Notes: generated by a model not told the origin, from the sequence alone. A stretch of 64,000 nt of DNA from Paracoccaceae bacterium (GCA_022822495.1 JAJEBQ010000043.1:1-64000); one strand, 5' to 3'. Numbered from the stretch's first letter, positions 31,658 to 40,417 are shown. Translations and numbers: made by a program.

Positions 31658-33017
31658 GGGCACCTCTATTTTATCCAAAATCTGAGATCCCATTAATTTT
31701 TATCGGCAATTTTTATCATAATATCTATTCGGTCCATTTCATGTTTTGCAAAAGGGTCCAAAAACAGACACTTATGCCGCCAAAAATGACCCGATTGATG
31801 AGCACAACACACACCTCTTCCCTCGTTTGGAACCTCTGGACACAATTATCCCTTGAACGAAACCAAGACCGTCTCCTCAATCCGTTTCAGATAACGAAAA
31901 CGCCTGCTGTTAGAACACAAATTGGTCACGCCGATACGAACACGCGCACGACCCTGACCAAGACACAATAAAGACCGGTTGGACATGGCATGTCGAATGG
32001 AGCCAAAGACCTGCTCAACACGACAACGCACCTTGGAAGAACCAGGGTTCAAGATCTTCTGACGGGAACTTAAAGGCGTCCCTCGTTTGGCCTTGTGAAT
32101 GATACGGGGCTTGAACTTCTTCGCAACCAGGCTTTTGATCCCTTCCTCGGGGCGATACGCACTGTCGGCGTCAACGTCATGACCGTTCGGCGGATGTGTC
32201 TCCAACAACACGTCAAACACTTGGCTGTCATGGACATTCGCCGAGGTCACAGCCCAATTCGTGATCAACTTGGTCGCCCGGTCAACCGCAAGGGGGTTCT
32301 TAGAGCCAAAGTAACGCACACCGTTCTTCTTGACCCAGCGAGCATCAACATCCTTCGGACGCAACGTCGCAGGGTTCCCCTCCCAATCAGCAGGAACGTC
32401 ACCCCCCCTTGACCAAGGCATTCTCTTCCCTGGTGTTGCGCTGACGATGGCACTGAACCAAAGAGGAAGCAACAAGCGTCCCCGTCGGCAACTCATAACC
32501 ATGAACCGCCAACTGCTCCTTGAAAACCGCAACCAACTCCTCAAGACACCCCGCCTTCGCAAGCAGATCACGGTACTTCCACAGGGTTTTCTGGTCCGAC
32601 ACCTGATCACGGCTCCGAAGACCGACAAACGCTTGAACGTGGTACGATCCAAAAGCAAGAATCACAGGCGGGCATCACTCAGCCCATGCATGATCCCCAA
32701 CCGAAGACAACGAAAGAGAACCCGATGATCCCACGACCCGAGGTCATGGGAGGACCAAAGGCCCCCTCCAGAATGGGGGTAAATCGGTCCCAATCAACAA
32801 TCTCCTTTATCCGATCCAAAGCATTGAACTCGGCAAGGGCTTCCTGTTGCTGTTCAACCTCGAACAAGTGTCTTTTCTCCATTTGGATTCCTCACATTTC
32901 AGAGCACAAAAAAAAAGAAAAATAAGTGTCGGGTCAATAAGAATCACAAAACCACCAAAAGTACGACTTGAGAGGTTTAATTGATAAAAAATGAAAAACT
33001 ATTTAATAGACATGCCC
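31658..33017 (-). mobile_element. IS5-like insertion sequence, copy D (full length, decayed)
   Basis: The termini GGGCACCTCTATT from 31658 and, read backwards from 33017, GGGCATGTCTATT are inverted repeats with two mismatches. Direct TTAA repeats flank both sides (31654-31657 and 33018-33021), so this is a bona fide 1360-base insertion. Its transposase is on the minus strand and is frameshifted. Both ends and target duplication are intact, so it could still be moved by an active transposase elsewhere in the genome. Confidence 0.85.
31846..32882 (-). pseudogene. IS5-family DDE transposase, frameshifted (copy D)
   Basis: The N terminus MEKRHLFEVEQQQEALAEFNALDRIKEIVDWDRFTPILEGAFGPP breaks near 32700. 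A second frame gives GLRSRDQVSDQKTLWKYRDLL and TGTLVASSLVQ, then shifts again near 32400 into DVPADWEGNPATLRPKDVDARWVKKNGVRYFG, running to the stop at 31846. The first catalytic aspartate is alanine (LVASSLVQ against LVDSSVVQ in copy A); the second aspartate and the glutamate (RCRVEQVFG) remain. The element cannot make a functional enzyme. Confidence 0.85.
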
Positions 33018-33021
33018 TTAA

Positions 33022-33330
33022 TTTACGCTTTTGTATAATACATCTGCAAGGTGCCGCTGAGATCAGTAACCTGATATGTCAGCTTTATCCCTTATTTACT
33101 GAGAATTCAATCCTTGGCCCATCCAGATTAGCTATTTGTTCATTTGCCTACAATCACCCCATCTCTGACGCAACTAATAAAAATCTACAGATAATAGTCC
33201 GATCGGTTATGGGCTGTTTCAACATCATTGATGTTGAATGCCAGCAAAGCATTACAATCTTCCTGTTTATTTGGGTTATAGATTCAAGTATTTTATCCCC
33301 AAATAAATTGCTGGTAAATTCTGTAAAACC
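33022..33330. other. Gene-free stretch downstream of the corrinoid gene
   Basis: Lies between IS copy D and the 3' end of the corrinoid protein gene. The minus strand has a short open run directly after that gene (GFTEFTSNLFGDKILESITQ) that may be the remains of a further gene of the same operon, but I cannot match it to a family. Confidence 0.35.
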
Positions 33331-34041
33331 TCACGCCGATGCTATCATTTGGTTATGTTTTCGGGCCATAAACTCTTTGGCTGTTTCAACGGCCACAGCA
33401 GCATCACGACAATAGGCATCTGCTCCGATTGCTTTTCCAAACTCCTCATTCAAGGGGGCACCACCGACCAGAACGACTATGTCCTCGCGCAAACCAAGTT
33501 CCTTTAACCGATCAATTACAACCTTCATGTATGGCATTGTCGTTGTTAAAAGCGCAGACATACCTAGAATATCCGGCTTTTCTGCTTCCATAGCCTCCAG
33601 ATAATTTTCAACGGGGTTGTTGATACCCAAATCAATAACCTCGAAACCAGCACCTTCCAACATCATAGATACAAGATTCTTGCCGATATCGTGGATATCT
33701 CCTTTAACGGTACCAATAACCATTTTACCCATTCGAGGGGCGCCTGTTTCGGCCAACAAGGGCTTAAGGATTTTCATACCTGCCTTCATAGCATTAGCTG
33801 AAAGCAATACTTCCGGTACAAATAATATGCCATCTCGAAAATCAATTCCGACTATACGCATCCCCTCAACCAAGGCTTCAGTCAGTATCTTATATGGCAT
33901 CCAACCGCGTTCCAGAAGTATATTTACTGCCTCGACGATTTCCTCGTTTAAACCATCGTATAAATCATCATGCATCTGTGGTACAAGTTCATCATCTGGC
34001 AATTCGGAGAGTACTATGTCGTCGTCATATTCGTCTGTCAC
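33331..34041 (-). CDS. Corrinoid (cobalamin-binding) methyl-carrier protein
   Basis: A B12-binding module that carries methyl groups between methyltransferases. The 236-residue protein has the helical cap domain (EEIVEAVNILLERGWMPYKILTEALVEGM) and then the Rossmann-type cobalamin domain with GDIHDIGKNLVSMMLEG, whose His117 is the lower cobalt ligand, plus MSALLTTTMPYM and VLVGGAPLNEEF. It resembles MtbC/MttC-type proteins and the central module of MetH. The GTG at 34041 is preferred because GGGAG lies nine bases upstream; an ATG at 34080 adds 13 unremarkable residues. It follows bmt on the same strand with a gap of about 130 bases. Confidence 0.9.
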   Translation of the reverse strand: MTDEYDDDIVLSELPDDELVPQMHDDLYDGLNEEIVEAVNILLERGWMPYKILTEALVEGMRIVGIDFRDGILFVPEVLLSANAMKAGMKILKPLLAETGAPRMGKMVIGTVKGDIHDIGKNLVSMMLEGAGFEVIDLGINNPVENYLEAMEAEKPDILGMSALLTTTMPYMKVVIDRLKELGLREDIVVLVGGAPLNEEFGKAIGADAYCRDAAVAVETAKEFMARKHNQMIASA

Positions 34042-34175
34042 TTTAAATATCTCCCACCGCGAATGATTATTCGAATACAAAAACTCAAAATGTTTTGATT
34101 TACATAAGATAAATTAAACAAAAGTAAACCAAAAAGACGACAATCCAATTATTCAGTTATAGAATATGACCACCA

Positions 34176-35174
34176 TTATTTCCTTCTTCGGGAAATTCTC
34201 TTAACTCTCTTCTTTTCACCTGGTTGAAAACTGGGTTCCCCCAAGAGTTCCCTTACTTCATCATGTGTGGGTTTTGAACCGTTGGTCTTCTTTTCCAAAC
34301 GATCTTTCATACGTTCCAAATGAACAGGTGTGGTTCCGCAACATCCGCCAATAATCCTGGCTCCAGCACTTCTTGCCAATTCAGCATAATTTGCCATAAT
34401 TTCGGGGGAACCGCTGTAATGAATTGAACCTTCCTTGATGCATGGTATACCTGCATTTCCCTTGGCAATTATGGGTATTTCTGGTTTATGTTCAGATATG
34501 GCCAAGATCGTTAATACCATGTCCGAGGCCCCTGCTCCACAATTCGCTCCAAAACCTGTTGGTTTTATCTGTAAATCTGAGACCAATTCAACCAAATTCT
34601 TGGGGGTAAACCCCATCATGGTATAGCCGACCGTATCAAAACTCATCGTTCCACACCACGGCATGTTTGCCAAATTGCATGCCTCTTGGGCAGCAAGGAA
34701 TTCGTTCTTGTCAGAAATTGTCTCGATCCAAAGAACATCAGCACCACCGGATTTCAAGCCCTCGGCCTGTTCGTGGAAATATTCCACAGCCCTAGTGAAA
34801 GTAAGAGTTCCCAACGGTTCCATAATCTCACCTGTAGGACCCATTGACCCAGCGATAATTGCCTGGCTGGTGCGTTTATCCACAGCCTCTCTGGCCAAGG
34901 AGGCTGATCTCTCTGCCAATTCAAAGCAAATTTCAGCCGCCCCATGAAGATTAAGTCTGGAACGATTGCAACCAAAAGAATTTGTCAGAAATATATCAAC
35001 GCCCGCTTTCAGAAACGCATCATATAGGACAAGAATTTTTTCAGGCTTGTCTCTATTCCATAATTCGGGGGCATCACCACTGGCCAATCCCATATTAAAA
35101 AGGTTTGTCCCCGTCGCTCCATCGGCAAGAAGCCAATCTCTGTTGTCAAGTAATTTCTGTAAGCGATCAGTCAT
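34176..35174 (-). CDS. bmt: Homocysteine S-methyltransferase family protein (betaine-homocysteine methyltransferase type)
   Basis: A Pfam S-methyl_trans domain protein of 332 residues. It has LLADGATGTNLFNMGL at the N terminus and zinc-ligand cysteines in FGANCGAG and IIGGCCGTTPVHLERM. Such proteins move a methyl group to homocysteine to form methionine. With a free-standing corrinoid protein downstream, it may be one part of a split methionine synthase, as reported in some alphaproteobacteria, rather than a direct betaine-dependent enzyme. The methyl-folate-binding part is not in this window. The C-terminal tail after about residue 300 is basic and variable. Confidence 0.85.
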   Translation of the reverse strand: MTDRLQKLLDNRDWLLADGATGTNLFNMGLASGDAPELWNRDKPEKILVLYDAFLKAGVDIFLTNSFGCNRSRLNLHGAAEICFELAERSASLAREAVDKRTSQAIIAGSMGPTGEIMEPLGTLTFTRAVEYFHEQAEGLKSGGADVLWIETISDKNEFLAAQEACNLANMPWCGTMSFDTVGYTMMGFTPKNLVELVSDLQIKPTGFGANCGAGASDMVLTILAISEHKPEIPIIAKGNAGIPCIKEGSIHYSGSPEIMANYAELARSAGARIIGGCCGTTPVHLERMKDRLEKKTNGSKPTHDEVRELLGEPSFQPGEKKRVKRISRRRK

Positions 35175-35221
35175 TCTTAATCAAATTGGGCGATACTATT
35201 TTTCAAAAATGTGCTGGCGTT

Positions 35222-35671
35222 TTAATGCCTGGACGAGAAGGCTTCACTTTCAAGCAATTGAGTCGATACGCCCTTTATTTTTGTTATCATTGCGACAAGA
35301 CCATTTGATCTTTGTTGCGAAAGATGGCTTTGTAACTCCAACTTTTGCAGTTCTGAATGTGCATCAACATCAGCTATCTGTTTAACCGTCAAACCATTGA
35401 AAAGTTTGGCCAAGATAACGATAAGTCCTCTTACAATAATAGCGTCACTATCTCCTTTGAATTGGAAGATTAAACCTGATTGAGATGGGGTGAAATCCAT
35501 AACGAACCAAACTTGACTAGCACAACCCTCAACTTTTGTTGCTGATGTTTTGTACTTGCCCTCCAGTCCAGCCATGGATTTGCCAAGATCAATTATGTAG
35601 CCATAACGATCTTCCCAGGATTCCAGAATTTCAAAATCCTGGATTACTTCTTCAAAAGCCTCAGTTGCCAA
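35222..35671 (-). CDS. sufE: SufE sulfur-acceptor protein
   Basis: Accepts persulfide sulfur from the SufS cysteine desulfurase during Fe-S cluster assembly. The 149-residue protein has the SufE pattern IIDLGKSMAGLEGKYKTSATKVEGCASQVW, with the acceptor cysteine in VEGCASQVW, then FQFKGDSDAIIVRGLIVIL and a C-terminal [14 protein letters not shown]. No other suf genes are beside it. It is immediately upstream of bmt on the same strand (48-base gap). Confidence 0.92.
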   Translation of the reverse strand: MATEAFEEVIQDFEILESWEDRYGYIIDLGKSMAGLEGKYKTSATKVEGCASQVWFVMDFTPSQSGLIFQFKGDSDAIIVRGLIVILAKLFNGLTVKQIADVDAHSELQKLELQSHLSQQRSNGLVAMITKIKGVSTQLLESEAFSSRH

Positions 35672-35873
35672 TTATTGAACCATTCAAACCAGTTAAAATT
35701 TACTTTAGGACATAAGAAACAACTAGGTCAAAACGATTTGGTTTTCAATTGAAATCGACGGGTAAAACGGTGACTAATTCGTGCCGTTGGAATAAAGATG
35801 GAACAAAATGAAATACTGAATATACCTTTGATACCTCAAGTGAAACTTATATAGTTTACAGCAGCAACCAACC

Positions 35874-37034
35874 TTATTCTACTACAGCCAGTTTTGTATT
35901 CTTGATTGTAAGTGCAATTTTACCCTGACACAATTTCAAGGCATTATTCCCAAACAATTCCTTACGCCACCCCTTTAAGGGTCGGACATCAAAATTTCCC
36001 TGTGAAATTTCTCGCAGTTCATCAACTGTTGCTATCACTTCCTCAGCCACTCCTGATTGTAAGGAGGAATATTTCAGATAAACCTTTAGTAATTCTGTTA
36101 CATCTCTATTTGCATCGTAAGGTCTCTTTGATTGAACAATTTTTGGAAGTTGCCGAGGATTGGCAAGAGCATCCCTGATAACTTCAAGTAAAATTTCGTG
36201 AAATTGGTTCTTGGATTTGTTACCGACATTATAAAATCTGCATTTCCGTAGCCCTTCAATAGTTTTGGGTTTCACTGAAACCAGTTCCAATAAAGCTTGA
36301 TCCGATAATAATTTTTTTCTTTGAATATTCTTTTTTTGGGCTTGTAGTTCTCGAAACTCTGCCAGAGCATACAAAATCGACCAATTTATTCCTTCGAAGT
36401 TTTTTGCTTTGATCCTTTTCCATGCATTTTCAGGTTTCTTTGCAGATTTTACACTGGCGACCATCTCCTCAAATAAATCTTCAATCCAATTTAACCTTCC
36501 ATTTTCTAACAATTTTTCATTAATACACAGATAGACTTGACGCAGATGTGTAACGTCTGAAATAGCATACTCCAGCTGCTTTTGTGTTAAAGGTCTTGTT
36601 GACCAATTAGAGAACTGCATGGATTTATCCAATTTCAAGCCACATATTTCCCGAACTATGTTTGAATATGAAATCTGGCTACCATAGCCGCAAAACATTG
36701 CTGCCACTTGCGTATCAAAGAAGGGATTGGGAACGTCTCCAAATACATTTAGGAATATTTCCAAATCTGCCCCCGCTGAATGAAAGATCTTCAGAATCTT
36801 TGGGTTTTGAAAAATGGCCTTCAACCTACCTAATTTCAGTTTTGGGTTAAGGGTATCAATAATAAATTCAGTACACCCTTTTTCCTCCTTTACAGGCAAG
36901 GCTATCTGAATCAAACACAATTGTGGGTAATAGGTTTTTTCCGATACAAACTCTGTATCCACCGTTATATAGGGTTGATGATGTGCTTTGTTACAAAGAT
37001 CCACTAATTCTTGATTTGTAGTGATAACTTTCAT
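35874..37034 (-). CDS. rnd: Ribonuclease D
   Basis: A 3'-5' exonuclease that trims tRNA 3' ends. The 386-residue protein begins with a DEDD exonuclease domain: ITVDTEFVSEKTYYPQLCLIQI (first D and E), LKIFHSAGADLEIFLNVFG (second D), and YAISDVTHLRQVY (last D with the family tyrosine). A C-terminal HRDC region follows from about residue 210. The length is normal. The dtd gene is divergent, only 34 bases away, so their promoters must overlap. Confidence 0.93.
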   Translation of the reverse strand: MKVITTNQELVDLCNKAHHQPYITVDTEFVSEKTYYPQLCLIQIALPVKEEKGCTEFIIDTLNPKLKLGRLKAIFQNPKILKIFHSAGADLEIFLNVFGDVPNPFFDTQVAAMFCGYGSQISYSNIVREICGLKLDKSMQFSNWSTRPLTQKQLEYAISDVTHLRQVYLCINEKLLENGRLNWIEDLFEEMVASVKSAKKPENAWKRIKAKNFEGINWSILYALAEFRELQAQKKNIQRKKLLSDQALLELVSVKPKTIEGLRKCRFYNVGNKSKNQFHEILLEVIRDALANPRQLPKIVQSKRPYDANRDVTELLKVYLKYSSLQSGVAEEVIATVDELREISQGNFDVRPLKGWRKELFGNNALKLCQGKIALTIKNTKLAVVE

Positions 37035-37068
37035 GATCTAACTTAATTTATATAGCAAGGAGAATAGA

Positions 37069-37512
37069 ATGAGGTGTTTGATTCAAAGAGTAAAATCTGC
37101 TTCTGTAAGTGTGAACGACCATTCAGTTAGTGATATTGGTCATGGATTGTTGGTTTTTGTTTGTGCAACTACTGGTGATAACGAACAAATTTCCTCCAAA
37201 CTAGCAAAAAAAGTAGCAAACCTTAGAATATTTAGTGATAAGCAAGGTAAAATGAACCATTCTGTCTTGGATGTCCAGGGTGAAATCCTGGTTGTTAGTC
37301 AATTTACACTTGCTGCGGATATTTCCAATGGCAACCGTCCGGGCTTTTCCTTTGCGGCAAAAAATCCGCTTGCCGAAGAATTATACCTATATTTTATTCA
37401 AATACTTAGGGATACTGGAATTAATGTGAAAACTGGAATTTTTGGCGAAGAAATGAAAGTGTCATTGATAAATGATGGGCCTGTAACAATATGGGCCGAA
37501 ATTCCTTCCTAA
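37069..37512 (+). CDS. dtd: D-aminoacyl-tRNA deacylase
   Basis: Removes D-amino acids mischarged on tRNA. The 147-residue protein shows MRCLIQRVKSASVSV at the N terminus, the active-site SQFTLAADISNGNRPGFSFAA and the C-terminal NDGPVTIWAEI containing the Gly-Pro cis motif of this enzyme. An AAGGAG site precedes the ATG. It is tightly divergent from rnd, another tRNA-related gene. Confidence 0.95.
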   Translation: MRCLIQRVKSASVSVNDHSVSDIGHGLLVFVCATTGDNEQISSKLAKKVANLRIFSDKQGKMNHSVLDVQGEILVVSQFTLAADISNGNRPGFSFAAKNPLAEELYLYFIQILRDTGINVKTGIFGEEMKVSLINDGPVTIWAEIPS

Positions 37513-37650
37513 ATCTGGTGCTATTTATGAAAATGATCGACAATGGTTAAATAATTCATCTTTTGTCAGAAGTTCCGCTTTGGGGAAAATTGATTAATAT
37601 TGAAAAAACCGGTTGTGTAATTCCTAAAATTCTAATTTGGAAAATATATC

Positions 37651-38067
37651 ATGCAAAGTGACCGACTAAACCTAACCAATTTCCGTAAGGCGATTAAGTC
37701 GTTTGATAAAGCACTTAAAGCCTATAAAAAAGACTCCGAAAATGATCTTATTAGAGATGCCTGTATCAAACGTTTTGAATATTGTTATTTCCTCTCAATA
37801 AATATGATCAAAAGGCATCTTAAACTGGCGGAGGAATTACCCTCTGAAATAGATCACATGAACCTACAAGATACCATTAGGCTTGCCTATAGAGTTGGTA
37901 TGATTCCAAACAGTTGGGACAAATGGCGGAAGTACCGAGATAACCGTGCAGCTACGGCACATGGGTATGATGAAGACCAAGCCGAAGATGTTGCTGCTGA
38001 TTTGCATCAATTCTATACTGAAATCAAAACTATTCTTAACAATTTATCCCGAATTCATGAAACTTGA
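37651..38067 (+). CDS. HEPN-type protein, HI0074-like partner of the MNT nucleotidyltransferase
   Basis: The 138-residue, all-helical protein belongs to the HI0074/NTase substrate-binding family: LTNFRKAIKSFDKALK, then CIKRFEYCYFLSINMIKRHL, and YRDNRAATAHGYDE. Arg99-x4-His104 fits the HEPN RNase signature. With the following MNT gene, whose start it overlaps by 11 bases, it forms a HEPN/MNT (type VII-like) toxin-antitoxin pair; in studied cases the MNT protein adenylylates the HEPN toxin. Both frames are intact, in contrast to the broken MntA/HepT pair at 30.3-31.0 kb, which is of the separate DUF86 type. Confidence 0.85.
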   Translation: MQSDRLNLTNFRKAIKSFDKALKAYKKDSENDLIRDACIKRFEYCYFLSINMIKRHLKLAEELPSEIDHMNLQDTIRLAYRVGMIPNSWDKWRKYRDNRAATAHGYDEDQAEDVAADLHQFYTEIKTILNNLSRIHET

Positions 38068-38380
38068 TTTTGATGTTAGCACAAATGAATACGCAATCCT
38101 AAGCAGTATTCTAAATGAGTTTCTACCTTCCAGCACTAAGGTTTGGGTATTTGGTAGTAGAGCTCAAAGAAAAACTAGGCGTGGCTCAGATCTTGACCTT
38201 GGTCTTGAGGGGCATCAGAAGCTACCTAGAAAGAAAATTTCCTTTCTAAAGGATGCCTTGAGTGAAGCTCCCCTACCATACCGAGTTGATGTTTTAGACA
38301 TGAACGATGTATCCGAAGAATTTTACCTAATCGTCAAATCTCAGGCAATAGAATTTCCCCTAATCCCCAACAATAACTGA
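38057..38380 (+). CDS. MNT-domain nucleotidyltransferase (antitoxin of HEPN pair)
   Basis: The 107-residue minimal nucleotidyltransferase has the family signature VFGSRAQRKTRRGSDLDLGL: Gly33-Ser34 and the two catalytic aspartates Asp45 and Asp47, with the third acidic residue in YRVDVLD (Asp78). All catalytic residues are present. The ATG at 38057 overlaps the end of the upstream HEPN gene by 11 bases, indicating translational coupling. Antitoxin action by adenylylating the HEPN partner is inferred from characterised pairs. Confidence 0.87.
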   Translation: MKLDFDVSTNEYAILSSILNEFLPSSTKVWVFGSRAQRKTRRGSDLDLGLEGHQKLPRKKISFLKDALSEAPLPYRVDVLDMNDVSEEFYLIVKSQAIEFPLIPNNN

Positions 38381-38600
38381 AAAGAATCATAACCTACCGA
38401 TGTCAATGATGTCCGAACGATGTTTTTGTTTAGAATACAGGAATTTCCGAATTCTTTTGTGGTGTGTCGTTTTGAATTGCCTCCTCATTACGTGAATAGA
38501 TTCTAGGTATATGACCTGCTTAGGTTTGGGTAAAAATTATATTCAGGAATATGAAATCTAATTGACGATTGGGCATTGAAGCGGGTCTTGTATGTTACCC

Positions 38601-38675
38601 TGGCTCCGGCGGCAGGATTCGAACCTGCGACCAATTGATTAACAGTCAACTGCTCTACCACTGAGCTACGCCGGA
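38601..38675 (-). tRNA. tRNA-Asn (anticodon GTT)
   Basis: On the minus strand a 75-base cloverleaf runs from TCCGGCGTAGCTCAG to an encoded CCA. Acceptor arms TCCGGCG and CGCCGGA pair, the anticodon loop CTGTTAA shows GTT, and the T loop is GTTCGAATC. Confidence 0.95.
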
Positions 38676-38920
38676 TTAGTTAGCAACGATTAAGAAATCG
38701 TAAGTAGACTTAATCATCATTTAATCAATAGAACTTACCAGTTCAATGAATGCCCAAGACTTTATTTTTGGAAAACATAAATAAAATAATTTATGATTGA
38801 TAGTAATGTTATTAAGACAAGGTATGATATGAACTTCAATTGATATCCACATCTGAAGGTTTTGGTCCGTAGCAATTACCAGGTCATCCTGAATACGATA
38901 AACCAGAAGTCAAAGTACAA

Positions 38921-40336
38921 ATGAACAGCATTTTCCCACTAAAGAAATATATCAAGTCCATATTGCCGTTGGGTTTGTATGGAAGGGTTTATTTGATTCT
39001 GTTCTTCCCGGTTGTTCTCATTCTTCTCGTGGGATCTTTTGTTTTCATACAAAGACATTTTGATTATGTTACACGCCAGATGATTTCAAATATCAAACCT
39101 CATTTCAGCCTTATCATCACTGAGATTAATGAAGCCAGCAACAAACGGGAAACACTCGAAAAAGTTCTTCCTCTTTCAAAGAGCTTGGCCTTGAATTTTG
39201 AATTTCTGGGTGAAAATGAAATCGTTCCCCCCGACCAAAAACTCCTTTATGACTTCTCCGGCAGAATAATTATTTCATCCCTTAAGGCTGATTTTCCAGA
39301 TATTTTGTCTATTGATCTGCTTGCCAATGATGGGAAAATCCTGGATATCTTTTTTAAAACCACCTTTGGAAATGCCAAAATAATGGTTTCACGCCGGGCA
39401 TTATCGCCCTCGAATCCCCATCAATTTCTAATTCTCATTGCCTTGACCGCCACTCTGACTACGCTAATTGCAGTTTTGTTTCTGAAAAATCAGTTGCGCC
39501 CCATTAAACGGCTTTCTGATGCTGCTGTGGCCTTTGGGAAAGGCCAATATTATCCTCTCAAGATTTCAGGTGCGACTGAAGTAAAGAGTGCTATCAGGGC
39601 TTTCTTGACCATGCGGGACAGTATTGAAAAACAAATTAGCCAACGATCACATATGCTGGCCAGTATCAGCCATGACCTCAGAACCCCGCTCACTCGATTG
39701 AGACTTGGTGTCGAGTTTCTGGAGGGTAGTAAATACAAGGATCTGATTATCGATGACATAGAAGTTATGGACAATATGCTTACCGAACTGTTGGAATTTT
39801 CACGAACAGGTAAGTCCGAACCATTTGAGGATATAGATCCCTTTCTTCTTGCGAAGGCTATACATGCAGATGCCAGTCGGCTTGGATTGGAAATCGAAAT
39901 CCGGTTGAATTCGACCTCCAATGATCCCCCTAATATCCGGTGCAAACCATCAGCCATCAGAAGGGCAATCGAAAATTTAATTCAAAATGCTGAAAAGTTT
40001 TCATCCAAATGCCATTTTTCAGTCATCATCGAACCTGAATCCATTCATTTCATGATTGAAGATAATGGACCTGGTATTGATCAGGAAAAACAAAAATTGG
40101 CAACCACTGCGTTTGTCAAATTTGATGAAGCACGCAATCTTAATCATTTCAAGGGTGTTGGATTAGGATTAGCAATAGTTGCAAATATTGCCGAGGAGCA
40201 CGGGGGTGAATTGATACTCGCAAGAAGTGATGAACTCGGAGGATTGAAAGCTGTTATATCTCTGCCGAATATAAATGATGGTAGGCCTGGAGGGATTCGA
40301 ACCCCCAACCAAAGCGTTATGAGCGCTCTGCTCTAA
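38921..40336 (+). CDS. EnvZ-like membrane sensor histidine kinase
   Basis: The 471-residue kinase has a transmembrane helix at about 22-43, a periplasmic sensor region of about 125 residues, a second helix (FLILIALTATLTTLIAVLFL) and a HAMP segment starting LRPIKRLSDAA. The H-box SISHDLRTPLTRLRLGVEF, N-box ENLIQNAEKF and ATP-lid motifs DNGPGI and GVGLGLAIV follow. Layout and H-box match EnvZ-type osmosensors. No response regulator lies beside it. The last 16 or so codons run antisense through the tRNA-Ile2 gene (GGIRTPNQSVMSAL is the antisense of a tRNA), so the natural stop may have been lost. Confidence 0.88.
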   Translation: MNSIFPLKKYIKSILPLGLYGRVYLILFFPVVLILLVGSFVFIQRHFDYVTRQMISNIKPHFSLIITEINEASNKRETLEKVLPLSKSLALNFEFLGENEIVPPDQKLLYDFSGRIIISSLKADFPDILSIDLLANDGKILDIFFKTTFGNAKIMVSRRALSPSNPHQFLILIALTATLTTLIAVLFLKNQLRPIKRLSDAAVAFGKGQYYPLKISGATEVKSAIRAFLTMRDSIEKQISQRSHMLASISHDLRTPLTRLRLGVEFLEGSKYKDLIIDDIEVMDNMLTELLEFSRTGKSEPFEDIDPFLLAKAIHADASRLGLEIEIRLNSTSNDPPNIRCKPSAIRRAIENLIQNAEKFSSKCHFSVIIEPESIHFMIEDNGPGIDQEKQKLATTAFVKFDEARNLNHFKGVGLGLAIVANIAEEHGGELILARSDELGGLKAVISLPNINDGRPGGIRTPNQSVMSALL

Positions 40337-40354
40337 CCGTTGAGCTACAGGCCT
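40279..40354 (-). tRNA. tRNA with CAT anticodon, probably tRNA-Ile2 (lysidine type)
   Basis: On the minus strand 76 bases from AGGCCTGTAGCTCAACGG to an encoded CCA fold as a cloverleaf. The anticodon loop CTCATAA gives CAT. The acceptor stem begins A1-T72, so it is not an initiator. Its C4-G69 and C5-G68 pairs are features recognised by the lysidine synthetase TilS, favouring tRNA-Ile2 reading AUA over elongator tRNA-Met. It overlaps the 3' end of the histidine kinase frame on the opposite strand. Confidence 0.85.
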
Positions 40355-40417
40355 TCGGTGATTTAATTTAATCAGTTATCAGAGGTCTTCAAGAAACGGT
40401 GCAATTATAACAAAAAA

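Noticed and set aside
32981..33415. 144-residue plus-strand open frame
   Set aside because: It crosses the IS copy D right end and target duplication, then runs antisense into the corrinoid gene, so it cannot be a native gene.
40279..40354. Initiator or elongator tRNA-Met for the CAT-anticodon tRNA
   Set aside because: The paired first base pair excludes an initiator, and the C4-G69 and C5-G68 pairs favour the lysidine-type tRNA-Ile2; elongator Met is not fully excluded.
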